In this document: one piece after another, positions 49,640 to 58,746 of the stretch
Position numbering within the stretch: the first letter of the stretch is position 1
Layout of the letters: each line of letters starts with the position of its first letter
Source of the DNA: a candidate division WWE3 bacterium RIFCSPHIGHO2_01_FULL_40_23
GTDB taxonomy: Bacteria > Patescibacteria > WWE3 > UBA101185 > 2-01-FULL-41-18
Length of the DNA: 64,000 bases
Direction: 5' to 3'
Assembly (NCBI GenBank): GCA_001772615.1
Contig: MEUZ01000003.1
Coordinates: 369,633 to 433,632, forward strand
The notes under the pieces: model-generated
The model's database searches: none
Told to the model about the DNA's origin: nothing
Seen by the model: the letters and a program-made list of their open reading frames with translations, nothing else
Program-made: the position numbers and the translations under genes

Positions 49640-50293
49640 ATGGATCAGATGAATGCACAAAACACTATGCCGCAGGGAGTTCAGCCGGCGCCTCAACCCG
49701 TCCCACCCGTTCAAACGCCCGCGCCAAAAGCTCCCAAATCAGGGCCAAGTGCACTTATTATTATTCTTATCTCTTGTGTTGTTATTTTGGTGATCGCTTT
49801 TATAGCGCTTGGAGTTCTTGGGTATCTCGCTAAAAAGGCTATAGAGAAAAGCGGACCAAAGATAACCGAGCAACTTATTGAAAAAGGGCTTGAAAAGGGG
49901 ATCGGCGAGAATGTTGATCTTAACCTTGACAAGGGAAATTTTGAAATTAAAGGGGACGAAGGCTCATTCTCGGCCTCCGATAAGCTTCCCGATGACTTCC
50001 CTAAAGACGTGCCTTTATATACAGGTGCAAAGATCACATCCTCCATAACAGCCAAAGGGACGGATGATAAGTCCTCATCCGTTACGGTATCACTGACCAC
50101 AAAGGATTCAGTTGACAAAGTTTCCGCTTTTTACGCAGCCGAACTTAAAGATAACTCCTGGGTAGTTGATAGTGATTACACAACCGAGGAAGGCTACGCC
50201 CTATCAGCAAGCAAAGACGGAAGGTCTTTATTTGTGACGGCCTCGGGAAACAGTGGCGAAACTTCAATAACGGTCTCTGTTGTTACCGAATAA
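49640..50293 (+). CDS. Membrane-anchored hypothetical protein, 217 aa
   Basis: ATG 49640 with GAGGGTGAATCT upstream. Residues 1-45 are Pro/Gln/Ala-rich and cytosolic, a helix follows (about 42-65), then an outside domain: DKLPDDFPKDVPLYTGAKI, VTVSLTTKDSVDKVSAFYAAELKDNSW and ASGNSGETSITVSVV. This compact alpha/beta domain is common in Patescibacteria and Gram-positives as a conserved unknown. Likely co-transcribed with the DUF4870 gene. Confidence 0.65.
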   Translation: MDQMNAQNTMPQGVQPAPQPVPPVQTPAPKAPKSGPSALIIILISCVVILVIAFIALGVLGYLAKKAIEKSGPKITEQLIEKGLEKGIGENVDLNLDKGNFEIKGDEGSFSASDKLPDDFPKDVPLYTGAKITSSITAKGTDDKSSSVTVSLTTKDSVDKVSAFYAAELKDNSWVVDSDYTTEEGYALSASKDGRSLFVTASGNSGETSITVSVVTE

Positions 50294-50299
50294 CAAAAT

Positions 50300-52009
50300 T
50301 TATTTTAAAGGGAGTTGTTTCTTTTCCTCCTCTATACCTGACTTATCAAGCTTCTTAAAGAGAGGTATGGCACTCGTTATTTTCAGCGTTGAGGCTGCTC
50401 TTACAAAGGTACCGGAGAGATTTTCCAAAGAAGGCCACTTAATATCTTCACCATCAAAACCCAAAATCTTTGAAAGCTTTTTTGCAGTTTCCGGAAGAAG
50501 AGGAGAAATAAGATAACTAAGCCCTATAACAATAAAAGAAAGATTAAACATCAGCTCCCTGAAGGCAGGTGGATCCGCTTCCTTCACCTTCCACGGTTCA
50601 TTTCTGCTCATAAACAAATTCCCAAAATCCGAAAGAGTCAAAATTTCACTTAAGTAATCCTTAAATCTGCAGTCATCAAGAGATGAGTAGGAATTTTTAA
50701 ACGCTTCTTCCACCGCCTCCAGCACCTCTTTCTTTAAATCAGCTTTATTAAGATCGGAAAAATCAAGAGATCTTGAAAGTGTTAAAACTCTGTTTACAAA
50801 ATTTCCGAAATTGCCAATTAAGACATTATTAACTTTTTCATAAAAATCATCCCAGCTAAAGCTTGAGTCATTATTTTCAGGCATTATAAGACAGAGATAA
50901 AATCTTAAAGTATCGTTCCCATATTTTTCAACCGCATACTTGGTATCAACTATGATCCCTCTGCTTTTAGAAAATTTCTCGCCTTCAAGATTTAAAAACT
51001 GATTAATTGCGGGAAAATCCGGAAGTTTAAGCTTTTCATCATAAACATGGAGCTGTCCCGGCCAAAAAAGGGTGTGAAAAATCAGATTGTCTTTGCCCAT
51101 AAAGTAATAATGATATGCGTTTTTATCATGCCAAAACGGCTCCCAGCTATTTTCCGTTTTTTCCGCCCACTCAAGGCTTCCCGAAAAATAGCCGATTACC
51201 GCATCAAACCATACATAAATCCTTTTTTCAGATGCATTTTCTATGAGCATCTCTTTGGGAATCTTTGAAATAGGAAGCTTCACACCCCAGTCCAGATCAC
51301 GTGTAATGGCTCTTGGCTTTAAACCCTGTTTCAACCAGCCTTTCGTTTCATTTATAACCCAGCTCCTCCAGCCTTTTGCAGAGGCGGCAAACTTTTCAAG
51401 AAAGGGCTGAAGTTTAGGCCAGTCAAGAAAGTAGTGCTCGGTTCTTTTAAGAGTGACTTTACTTCCAGAAATTTTACTAACGGGATTAATTAACTCCCCC
51501 TCTGAAAGAACGCTTCCGCAGTTATCACATTGATCACTTCTTGCACCTTCAAAGCCGCAGTTTGGACATTTGCCCTCCACATATCTGTCAGGAAGAAATC
51601 TTTTATCGGTTTCTGAATAATACTGATTAGAAAAATCTTTAAATATATACCCCTTTTCAAGAAGCTTAATAAAGAAATCCTGGGTTATTCTTTTGTGGTT
51701 TGGGGTATCGGTTTTAGTATAAAGGTCATAAGAAAGCCCAAGAAGCTTGAAAAGTTCAACATCCCGTTCATGGTACTGGACAACAATTTCGGATGGAGTT
51801 TTGCCTTCTTTGTCGGCCTGAACCGTGATGGGGGTTCCAAAGCAGTCTGACCCAGAGATCATTAACACGTCTCTTCCTCTTAACCTGTTATACCTTGCAC
51901 ATACATCGGCAGGAAGAAGATACCCGGCATAATGGCCAATATGCAAATCACCGTTTACATACGGCCAGGCAACTCCTATAAAAATTTTCTTATTTTCCTC
52001 GCTTGGCAT
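50300..52009 (-). CDS. metG: Methionyl-tRNA synthetase
   Basis: Charges tRNA-Met. 569 aa from MPSEENKKIFIGVAWPYVNG (ATG 52009), which is 7 nt after TATGAT (52017-52022 minus); the longer frame from 52075 is rejected. HIGH is present as DLHIGHYAGY and KMSKS as KFSKS. The zinc knuckle CPNCGFEGARSDQCDNCG has two pairs of cysteines. The C-terminal EMAPII-like tRNA-binding domain is missing, a common reduction. Stands alone between membrane genes. Confidence 0.96.
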   Translation of the reverse strand: MPSEENKKIFIGVAWPYVNGDLHIGHYAGYLLPADVCARYNRLRGRDVLMISGSDCFGTPITVQADKEGKTPSEIVVQYHERDVELFKLLGLSYDLYTKTDTPNHKRITQDFFIKLLEKGYIFKDFSNQYYSETDKRFLPDRYVEGKCPNCGFEGARSDQCDNCGSVLSEGELINPVSKISGSKVTLKRTEHYFLDWPKLQPFLEKFAASAKGWRSWVINETKGWLKQGLKPRAITRDLDWGVKLPISKIPKEMLIENASEKRIYVWFDAVIGYFSGSLEWAEKTENSWEPFWHDKNAYHYYFMGKDNLIFHTLFWPGQLHVYDEKLKLPDFPAINQFLNLEGEKFSKSRGIIVDTKYAVEKYGNDTLRFYLCLIMPENNDSSFSWDDFYEKVNNVLIGNFGNFVNRVLTLSRSLDFSDLNKADLKKEVLEAVEEAFKNSYSSLDDCRFKDYLSEILTLSDFGNLFMSRNEPWKVKEADPPAFRELMFNLSFIVIGLSYLISPLLPETAKKLSKILGFDGEDIKWPSLENLSGTFVRAASTLKITSAIPLFKKLDKSGIEEEKKQLPLK

Positions 52010-52088
52010 GCTACTCATCATATACTTAAGAATTTGGCTCAACAAGTGCTTGGCGGGCCGCTTCTTTATTTTCATGGCGCCAAAGTGG

Positions 52089-52094
52089 TATACT
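52089..52094 (+). promoter_or_regulatory. -10 box TATACT 6 nt before the YtxH-like start
   Basis: TATACT at 52089-52094, TTAACC, then ATG at 52101, with no RBS. Divergent from metG over a 91-bp gap. Confidence 0.5.
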
Positions 52095-52100
52095 TAACCC

Positions 52101-52430
52101 ATGAAAAATAACTCTTTAAGCAAAAATAAAGTACTCCTTCCTGTTGGTATATTAATCGGCGCGCTCCTAGGCGGAGTTGCGGGTGTTCTCCTTGCTCCCG
52201 CATCAGGCAAAGAAAACAGAAAAAAGTTAAAAGAAATAACCTTAAAACTTAAAGCTGAACTTGAAAAAAGGCTTGGGGAAGCCAAAGAAATAACCGAAGA
52301 ATCTTACACCAAAATGGTAAACACTATAGTTGACGAATATTCAAAGAAAGAACCAATAATTAAAGAACAAGCAGGAAAACTTAAAGAAGCGCTTAAAGGA
52401 AGATTTAAACTTTCATCTAAAGAGGATTAA
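52101..52430 (+). CDS. YtxH/gas-vesicle-like small membrane protein
   Basis: 109 aa: one helix with GVAGVLLAPASGKENRKKLKE, the YtxH signature, and an amphipathic helical tail. YtxH proteins are general-stress small proteins of unknown mechanism. Leaderless start from TATACT. It faces a convergent gene of the glycosidase operon 8 bp beyond its stop. Confidence 0.85.
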   Translation: MKNNSLSKNKVLLPVGILIGALLGGVAGVLLAPASGKENRKKLKEITLKLKAELEKRLGEAKEITEESYTKMVNTIVDEYSKKEPIIKEQAGKLKEALKGRFKLSSKED

Positions 52431-52437
52431 AAAAACT

Positions 52438-52773
52438 TTATCCCGCTAAAAGTACAAAAGTCTTAATCAGAACAAGTGATATCAAAGAAGCCGCGATTGA
52501 AGAAATAAAATACCCCTTAAAAAACGAGAACATTCTCTCATTTCTAACTTTTAATACAGTAAAAAGAACAGAGCTGAAGATATTTAAAATACCCATTACA
52601 AAAAAGGACAGTAAGATGATATAGGTAACAAGAAGATCGGGTTTTGCATCAAAGGTTTCATATAGCTCCTTAAGCCTTAAGACAACGATAAGATAATATG
52701 CGACTGCGGATACGCTCTGTAAGAACCCGAAAACAAACTCCCCGACAATAATAATTTTTGACTTTTTCATCAC
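52438..52773 (-). CDS. Three-helix membrane protein, 111 aa
   Basis: Hydrophobic segments at about 8-30, 45-70 and 85-108. No family recognised. Its ATG overlaps the upstream glycosidase-like gene by 4 bp (ATGA), so it is co-translated and may be a membrane partner. Confidence 0.6.
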   Translation of the reverse strand: MMKKSKIIIVGEFVFGFLQSVSAVAYYLIVVLRLKELYETFDAKPDLLVTYIILLSFFVMGILNIFSSVLFTVLKVRNERMFSFFKGYFISSIAASLISLVLIKTFVLLAG

Positions 52774-53834
52774 TTTTTCCAGAATACTCGCGAGGCTTCC
52801 CAGAAAAACGGATTATCATTTTTTTCCTTCTCCCAGTACCACCACTCAACGCCCCAGAAATAAAAGGAAGAAATTCCGGTTTTTTGTGCGTAAGATATTG
52901 TTTCTAAGAATTTATCCTGTGACATGGTTTTATCCTTATCGGCTAATGGGAGCTTGTCAACCGACGCCCCGCCCCAAGGCTCGGCCTGAAGCTCAAGCAC
53001 CTTGATTCTATCTAAAGGAACCCCTATTACCGCAGCTTTAAGCGGGTAAGACCAGTAAGAAAGGGGGTAAGTAAAGAATATATGCCTGCCAAGAAATACT
53101 CCCCAGAAGTCATACCAGATTCTCCTATACATACTAATCCCAAGGTAATCACCTGAAAGCATGAAAGTTGGAAGCCAAACCCCGCCCTCACCGCTGTCTT
53201 GAACTATCACGGATCTTCCCGGATCAAGGGACCTTACAAGGGCGACCTCTTTCTTAATAAACTCCCATCTTGGAAAACGGCACTCCCCGAAAGGAAAATA
53301 AGGTTCATTTTCAACCTGCCACATTTCTATGTTTTTATATCCTTTTAGCTGATTAACTTCCTGCGCCAGAAGTTTTAAAAGAGCTTCTTCGGCCTCTTCC
53401 AAACTCATCTCCTTAACAAAAGATGGATCATGGCATTCGGGCCATCTTGGCACCTTTCTTCCTATTGCTACAATTATGCTGACATTTCTTTTTTCGGCCT
53501 CTTCAATCTGCCATTTAAGATCCGAAAAATCATACTCCCCTTTAGGACTTTCTATCTCATTCCAGTAAGCTACAAGCCTTAAGTTATCAACTTTTAAATC
53601 ATCAAGGATATCAAGGTATAAAACTTTCCAGTCAAGCCCTAGAGACTTTGCATACTTGGGACTAAACGTAACTCCGTATTCTATGTTTTGGGCTGGATGA
53701 ACATTTAAAGAAAAGATCAGAAGAAACGGAAGAAGGATAAGGAAAAACACTACAAGAAGCAGAAGAACATGAACAAAATGAAAAGAGAGAAGCTTTTTAA
53801 TATCCCGCTTCAGATGCTTATTTAGTAGAGGCAT
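52770..53834 (-). CDS. Membrane-anchored glycoside hydrolase-like protein (GH-A clan pattern)
   Basis: 354 aa with an N-terminal anchor (about 20-45). The exposed domain reads as a TIM barrel: VDNLRLVAYWNEIESPKGEYDFSDL, MWQVENEPYFPFGE (candidate acid/base Glu after Asn) and IKVLELQAEPWG (candidate nucleophile Glu). The N-E pair and the second Glu at the end of strand seven are the GH-A (GH5/GH42) plan. Substrate unknown; surface glycan trimming is plausible. Starts 23 bp upstream of rpoD's end; a three-helix gene follows. Confidence 0.7.
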   Translation of the reverse strand: MPLLNKHLKRDIKKLLSFHFVHVLLLLVVFFLILLPFLLIFSLNVHPAQNIEYGVTFSPKYAKSLGLDWKVLYLDILDDLKVDNLRLVAYWNEIESPKGEYDFSDLKWQIEEAEKRNVSIIVAIGRKVPRWPECHDPSFVKEMSLEEAEEALLKLLAQEVNQLKGYKNIEMWQVENEPYFPFGECRFPRWEFIKKEVALVRSLDPGRSVIVQDSGEGGVWLPTFMLSGDYLGISMYRRIWYDFWGVFLGRHIFFTYPLSYWSYPLKAAVIGVPLDRIKVLELQAEPWGGASVDKLPLADKDKTMSQDKFLETISYAQKTGISSFYFWGVEWWYWEKEKNDNPFFWEASRVFWKK

Positions 53835-53856
53835 TAACTATATTGTAACAGGGATT

Positions 53857-55062
53857 TTATTCCAAATAATCTCTTAGCTTTTTGCTTCTTGACGGATGCC
53901 TTAATTTTCTTAAGGCTTTGGCCTCAATCTGCCTTATTCTTTCTCTTGTAACACCAAACTCTTTTCCTACTTCCTCAAGAGTTCTTGGCCTACCGTCTTT
54001 TAATCCAAACCTTAACTCTAAAACCTTCTGCTCTCTTGGATTTAAAGTCTGCAAAACCTCGTCCAGGTGACCTTTTAAAAGCTCATAACTTGCCGCTTCA
54101 AAGGGAGATTCAAGCTCAACGTCAGGTATAAATTCTTTAAGCCTTGAATCCTCTTCCTTGCCTACAGGTGTTTCTATGGATGTTGGCTCCTGTGAAATCT
54201 TGATAATTTCTCTTGCTTTTTCAACCTCAATTCCCATCTCTTTGGCCACTTCTTCAGGTTTCGGGGGTCTTTCCAACACTTGCTCAAGCCTTCTTTGAAT
54301 ACGGTTAAATTTATGTATTGTTTCTATCATGTGAACGGGGATTCTAATTGTTCTTGCTTGGTCGGCAATGGCTCTTGTTATTGCCTGTCTTATCCACCAC
54401 GTTGCGTAAGTGGAAAATTTAAAGCCTCTCCTCCAATCAAACTTTTCAACCGCTCTCATAAGACCAATATTTCCCTCCTGAATCAGATCAAGAAAAGAAA
54501 GCCCTCTACCCATATATTTTTTAGCAATTGAAACAACAAGTCTTAAATTCGCAGCTATTAACTGATCAACCGCCTGCTTATCATTTTTTTCAACTCTTTT
54601 TGCGAGCGAAACTTCTTCCGGAGCCGTAAGAAGAGAAACCTTACCTATTTCTCTCAAATACATTCTTATAGGATCTGATGAAACGCTTCTGTCAACCTCA
54701 AAAGCTTCAAAATCAAGTTGTTCAGGAGCATGTTCGGCCTCCTCGGAGGCGGAGTTATCAAAAACGTCAATCCCAAGTTCTAAAAGTTTTGAGTAAAGGT
54801 CATCAAGCTCCGTTATATTCTCCTCCGCTTCAGGAAAGTACAAAAGGACATCTTCTTGTGTAAGAAACCCTTGCTTTTTCCCTTTAGCTACAAGCTTTTT
54901 CAAATTCTGCTCTCTTTTTTCCCTGTCGGCCCCTTCCATTTTTAAAGGCTTCTCCAAAATTTTCTCTTTTTTAGGGGGAAGTTTTAACAATACCTCCTTA
55001 ACACGCTTTGCTTTTTGTAAGGGTTTTCCTTGCCTGAACTTTTTTGCCTGCTTTTTTTTCAT
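53857..55062 (-). CDS. rpoD: RNA polymerase principal sigma factor (sigma-70)
   Basis: 401 aa. Region 1.2/2 (DPIRMYLREIGKVSLLT, LRLVVSIAKKYMGRGLSFLDLIQEGNIGLMRAVEKFDWRRGFKFSTYATWWIRQAITRAI), region 3 (HMIETIHKFNRIQRRLEQ) and region 4 (REQKVLELRFGLKDGRPRTLEEVGKEFGVTRERIRQIEAKALRKLR) are complete. Region 1.1 is reduced and basic. It recognises the TTGACA/TATAAT promoters seen across the window. It overlaps dnaG by 4 bp (ATGA), the core of the macromolecular-synthesis operon without rpsU. Confidence 0.98.
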   Translation of the reverse strand: MKKKQAKKFRQGKPLQKAKRVKEVLLKLPPKKEKILEKPLKMEGADREKREQNLKKLVAKGKKQGFLTQEDVLLYFPEAEENITELDDLYSKLLELGIDVFDNSASEEAEHAPEQLDFEAFEVDRSVSSDPIRMYLREIGKVSLLTAPEEVSLAKRVEKNDKQAVDQLIAANLRLVVSIAKKYMGRGLSFLDLIQEGNIGLMRAVEKFDWRRGFKFSTYATWWIRQAITRAIADQARTIRIPVHMIETIHKFNRIQRRLEQVLERPPKPEEVAKEMGIEVEKAREIIKISQEPTSIETPVGKEEDSRLKEFIPDVELESPFEAASYELLKGHLDEVLQTLNPREQKVLELRFGLKDGRPRTLEEVGKEFGVTRERIRQIEAKALRKLRHPSRSKKLRDYLE

Positions 55063-56831
55063 ATCAGCCTTTCGGAAATTTCTTTAAACTCTTCCGTAAG
55101 CCTTTTAACCTCTGCGGTATCATTTTTGGCTTCGGCTTCTTTTATTTTACCTCCAAGGATCTTAAGCTCATCTTTAGCCGTTTCAAGCTTAATTCTTCTT
55201 AAAACCAGGTTTAGCTCATTTTTCAGCCGTTCGGCATCTTCAAAAATAGATTCTTTTATGTCCTTGAGATACAAAGCCTGGATCTCTTTTGAAAGCTCCT
55301 CGTCAACTTTAGCAATTTTAGCGCAGAAATACTTAATCTCAAACTTCTTCTTTCTCCCTATAATATGATCTTTCAGCTCAACAAAGATCCTTTCCAAGCT
55401 GGTATTGGTGAAATCCCTTTGTCCCAACTTATATAGGCTTGATGATGCGATGTCAAGTGGGGATTTTAATAGTAAACTTAAGGCATATTCCTGAAGGGAA
55501 ACACCCTGCAAGGGCTTACTTAAGGTAGTTACCGTTACGGAAGATCCACCCCCCAGGCTAGTTAGCATTGAATAAACCGACTCCTCTGAAACCCCAAGAT
55601 CACCTGCCAATCTTTTCACATAATGCTCCTTAAGTACCGGGTTTCTTATGCTGCTAATTACCGGAGCCAGGGTTTCCGCGATCCTTTTCTTATCCAGGGG
55701 ATCATTCGGGCTAAACCTTTCAAAGGCTGACAAAAAGTAAAAATCATAAACGGATTTAGAATCGTTTATAGCTTCCCTCAACTTTTTTGGATTATCTCTG
55801 ATGCATTCATCCAGATCCTTGTAAGGCTTTGGAATAACCACAACCTTAACATTAATATTAAGGCTTTCTCCAAGCTCAATAGCCCGTCCGGAAGCAAAAA
55901 GTCCTGCCAGATCGGTATCAAAGCAAAAAGCCACATCACCCGCCAGCCTCTTTAAAAGCTTAAGCTGCTCAAGTGTTAACGAGGTGCCTCCGGTACCAAC
56001 AACATTATCAAATCCTCCCTGATGAGCAGAAATCACATCCATGTGGCCCTCCACAACTATGGCAAGTTTTTCCCGCCTTACAGCAACTTTTGCTTTCTCA
56101 AGACCAAACAATACGTTTCCTTTATGGAAAGCCTCTGTTTCAGGGGTGTTTATGTATTTAGGTTCTTCCCCATCCGAAAGAGTCCTCCCGGAAAAACCGA
56201 TCACATTCCCGGAATTATTTATAAACGGGAAGATTACCCTTCCCCTAAACCTGTCGTAATAATTCTTGGCTCCTTCGGACATTTGAGCAAGACCTGCCGC
56301 GGCTATATCGTCTATTCTGTAACCTTTTGAAATAAGAAAACCGCAAAGGCTTCTCCATGAATTAGGGGAGTATCCAAGTTTAAAAGCTTTTATTGTCGCA
56401 TCAGTCAGAAAGCGCTTCTTTTTAAAATATTCCAAAGCTTTAACTCCCAGCTTATGCTTGGTTAAAATGTAGTGATAATACTCCGAGGCTAAATGGTTAA
56501 GCTCAAAAATGACATCTTTCCTTTCTTTTTGTTCAGGCCTTCCCGTAAACTCTATCTTCACACCGGCTTTATCGGCAAGATATTTCACTGACGAAGGAAA
56601 GTCCATACCTTCAATCTTTTGAATAAAGGAAAATGCGTCGCCACCTTCCTGGCACCCGAAGCACTTAAATATCTGAAGTTCGGGAGACACTATAAATGAA
56701 GGGGTTTTCTCATTATGGAAAGGACACAATCCTTTATAGTTTTTTCCGCCTTTAATTAAGGCTACATATGAGGAAATAAGATCAACTATGTTAATCCTGT
56801 TTTTTATTTCGGCAAGTTTGTCCTCATCCAT
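55059..56831 (-). CDS. dnaG: DNA primase
   Basis: Makes RNA primers for replication. 590 aa. Zinc-binding domain GLCPFHNEKTPSFIV...FKCFGCQEGGDAFSF (C-H-C-C), the RNA polymerase core with YFKKKRFLTDATIKAFKLGYSP and GRVIFPFINNSGNVIGFSGRTL, and TOPRIM (AIVVEGHMDVISAHQGG, VAFCFDTDLAG). The C-terminal helicase-binding part is short. Start ATG 56831, 6 nt after TATACA. Co-translated with rpoD. Confidence 0.97.
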   Translation of the reverse strand: MDEDKLAEIKNRINIVDLISSYVALIKGGKNYKGLCPFHNEKTPSFIVSPELQIFKCFGCQEGGDAFSFIQKIEGMDFPSSVKYLADKAGVKIEFTGRPEQKERKDVIFELNHLASEYYHYILTKHKLGVKALEYFKKKRFLTDATIKAFKLGYSPNSWRSLCGFLISKGYRIDDIAAAGLAQMSEGAKNYYDRFRGRVIFPFINNSGNVIGFSGRTLSDGEEPKYINTPETEAFHKGNVLFGLEKAKVAVRREKLAIVVEGHMDVISAHQGGFDNVVGTGGTSLTLEQLKLLKRLAGDVAFCFDTDLAGLFASGRAIELGESLNINVKVVVIPKPYKDLDECIRDNPKKLREAINDSKSVYDFYFLSAFERFSPNDPLDKKRIAETLAPVISSIRNPVLKEHYVKRLAGDLGVSEESVYSMLTSLGGGSSVTVTTLSKPLQGVSLQEYALSLLLKSPLDIASSSLYKLGQRDFTNTSLERIFVELKDHIIGRKKKFEIKYFCAKIAKVDEELSKEIQALYLKDIKESIFEDAERLKNELNLVLRRIKLETAKDELKILGGKIKEAEAKNDTAEVKRLTEEFKEISERLI

Positions 56832-56926
56832 TCCATCTGTATAACATCAACTGTATCTCTCATCAAGCTCACCTACTTTTCGCACCATAGCGGGATCCCA
56901 ACATGTAGCTTTGCTATAATCACCTA

Positions 56927-57646
56927 ATGAAGCTTGACACTTTCCTGAAGGAAAACCGCATTAAACTGAACCCCGAAATAAAAAAATTTTCGGATGATGG
57001 ACTTGAGATAATGAAAAGAGCGAAAGACCCTCTTCATAATCTTTCTCACATTGAAAGGTTATTTTCAGAACTTAATTTATTTCTGAAAAAATCAAATAAA
57101 AAACACGATATTAATTTTAATATTTTGGTGCCGGCAATCTGCTGGCATGATACCTGGAGGTCAAAAAGAGCGTCAAAAAATTCTATTAAGATAATTTATG
57201 ACTTTGTGATGGACGGGGTAGGTTCGGAAAGACTAACCAAAAAAGCTTTGAAAAAAGTGAAGATTGACAAAAAAACCGGTAAAAATATCCGCTACTGCAT
57301 AGCAAAGCACAGCTCCGTTCAGTTAAGAAAGCCAAGGACTGAAGAATCCAGGCTTCTTATTGACATTGACACCGTTGATATGTGGTCTCCAGAAAGACTT
57401 GAGATTGCCAAGGAATTTATAAAGGAAAACAGAGGCCTTAAAAGAGTTGCAAGAATTACGAGACGGCTTGCTTTAAGGAAAGAGGACAAAGAAAAATATT
57501 ACTTTCCATGGTTTAAGAAGAGGCACAAAACGGTTTTCCCAAAATTCATAAAGAAAATGGAAGAGTTGATATGGGTTTCCAAACCCAAGAAGAAGAGATT
57601 TCAAAAGTTAAAAAGCCTCCTACCTTTTGTTAAAATGTCATCCTGA
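56927..57646 (+). CDS. HD-domain phosphohydrolase-like protein
   Basis: 239 aa. Metal ligands consistent with an HD fold: H in PLHNLSHIERLF, HD in AICWHDTWRSK, H in YCIAKHSSVQ, D in LLIDIDTVDMW. Likely a nucleotide or nucleic-acid phosphohydrolase; substrate unknown. The basic C-terminus (VSKPKKKRFQKLKS) is typical of nucleic-acid binders. The end VKMSS and stop come from an adjoining family A repeat. TATAAT ends 6 nt before ATG (56915-56920). Confidence 0.75.
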   Translation: MKLDTFLKENRIKLNPEIKKFSDDGLEIMKRAKDPLHNLSHIERLFSELNLFLKKSNKKHDINFNILVPAICWHDTWRSKRASKNSIKIIYDFVMDGVGSERLTKKALKKVKIDKKTGKNIRYCIAKHSSVQLRKPRTEESRLLIDIDTVDMWSPERLEIAKEFIKENRGLKRVARITRRLALRKEDKEKYYFPWFKKRHKTVFPKFIKKMEELIWVSKPKKKRFQKLKSLLPFVKMSS

Positions 57647-57765
57647 ACTTGATCCGTGTCATCCTGAACTTGATTCAGGATCCACAGAAGATCCTAATGG
57701 GATCCCGGCTTCCGCCGGGATGACATAAAGCCTGTCATTCTGGCAAAAGCCAGAATCTAAAGCTG
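57636..57765. repeat. Cluster of family A repeats at the HD-gene 3' end
   Basis: Several units in a row: TGTCATCCTGAACTTGATCC, TGTCATCCTGAACTTGATTCAGGATCCA, GATCCCGGCTTCCGCCGGGATGACA and TGTCATTCTGGCAAAAGCCAGAATCTA. The first supplies the MSS-stop of the HD protein. Confidence 0.75.
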
Positions 57766-58611
57766 TCACTTTTTAGAATCCATATACTTCTTGGCGATCT
57801 TAACCGCGATACTTCCCCCGGGAAGTACAATACCCGCTGCATCAGCACCAAGATCAAACAAAAAGTCTTTATCTAAAACCTTGCCAAGATACTGCTCAAA
57901 GGTTCTGTTTCCCACCTTAACCTGCCCGGTAAGGCCATCTATTTCAATAATTGCTTCTTTCGCTTTTGACTTCCAGCTAAACCTGAAAGCGTACACAGGG
58001 CGATAATACAAATCAACATTTTTCAGCTCAACATTTTCTTCAAAAATTTTATCGGCCTGAATGCTTTGAATTGATTTAGCCAAAACTTCGCGTACAAGAG
58101 CTGATATCCTTATCTTCGGAGGGACCACGATAGCACCCTTGGGAACATGTTTTTCTATCTTTTCTTTAGGCACTTCAGTTGAAGAAAATTTTAGATAGCT
58201 TGCAAGAGTTGGATTTCTCTCCCCAGTTACACCGTCCATATAAATCTCCACATGATCCTCCTGCCTGCAATGATCAGTGGCGTCTATATTAACGACACCT
58301 TTTTGCGACGAATATTTGTTTCCGCCGAACGTAACTTCTTTGACTTCCGACCCTGAAAGAGCCCACTGGTAGGAAGTTTTTCTATCGTATACATAAAGGG
58401 CATCACACACCACGTACCAGAAAGGTTCAAAACGCGCCTCTTTGTAAGAAAGTTCAAACTCCTCATCTTTTGGTTTTTGGAGAAAGCTTGTGAATTTAAG
58501 GACTGTCCCAAAAGCGTCAAGTTTTTTGCTTAAAGCGTTTTCTTCCGCCTGCTCAAAAGAAAGCTGTTCCTTAAAGAAATAAATTTTCTCATCGGTTACT
58601 TTTATGTCCAT
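57766..58611 (-). CDS. Conserved hypothetical protein, 281 aa
   Basis: A soluble mixed alpha/beta protein without signal. N-terminal part MDIKVTDEKIYFFKEQLSFEQAEENAL, a middle with FEPFWYVVCDALYVYDRKTSYQWA and DATDHCRQED, and a C-terminal part with YYRPVYAFRFSWKSKAKEAIIEIDGLTGQVK, which resembles the PepSY-like IDGLTGEV element. The final GIVLPGGSIAVKIAKKYM is a possible amphipathic membrane helix. Function unknown. The leader has a palindrome next to a TATAAT (separate entry). Confidence 0.65.
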   Translation of the reverse strand: MDIKVTDEKIYFFKEQLSFEQAEENALSKKLDAFGTVLKFTSFLQKPKDEEFELSYKEARFEPFWYVVCDALYVYDRKTSYQWALSGSEVKEVTFGGNKYSSQKGVVNIDATDHCRQEDHVEIYMDGVTGERNPTLASYLKFSSTEVPKEKIEKHVPKGAIVVPPKIRISALVREVLAKSIQSIQADKIFEENVELKNVDLYYRPVYAFRFSWKSKAKEAIIEIDGLTGQVKVGNRTFEQYLGKVLDKDFLFDLGADAAGIVLPGGSIAVKIAKKYMDSKK

Positions 58612-58620
58612 TTTTAAACG

Positions 58621-58640
58621 ATCAGATTGATCTGATTATA
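58621..58640 (-). promoter_or_regulatory. Palindrome overlapping the transcription start of the gene 57766-58611
   Basis: ATCAGAT-TG-ATCTGAT (58621-58636) is a perfect 7+7 inverted repeat overlapping the TATAAT box at 58640-58635 (minus strand) by two bases and covering the likely start site. The arrangement is that of a repressor operator. Leader length to ATG is 23 nt. Confidence 0.45.
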
Positions 58641-58746
58641 CACATTTTTAAGAATCGGTGTTCACCATAGTTAACCTATAGTGGTTTGACTAAACCTTGG
58701 TACACATGTAAAATTGGGGCACAAATTCATCCTATAAGGAGAGGAT

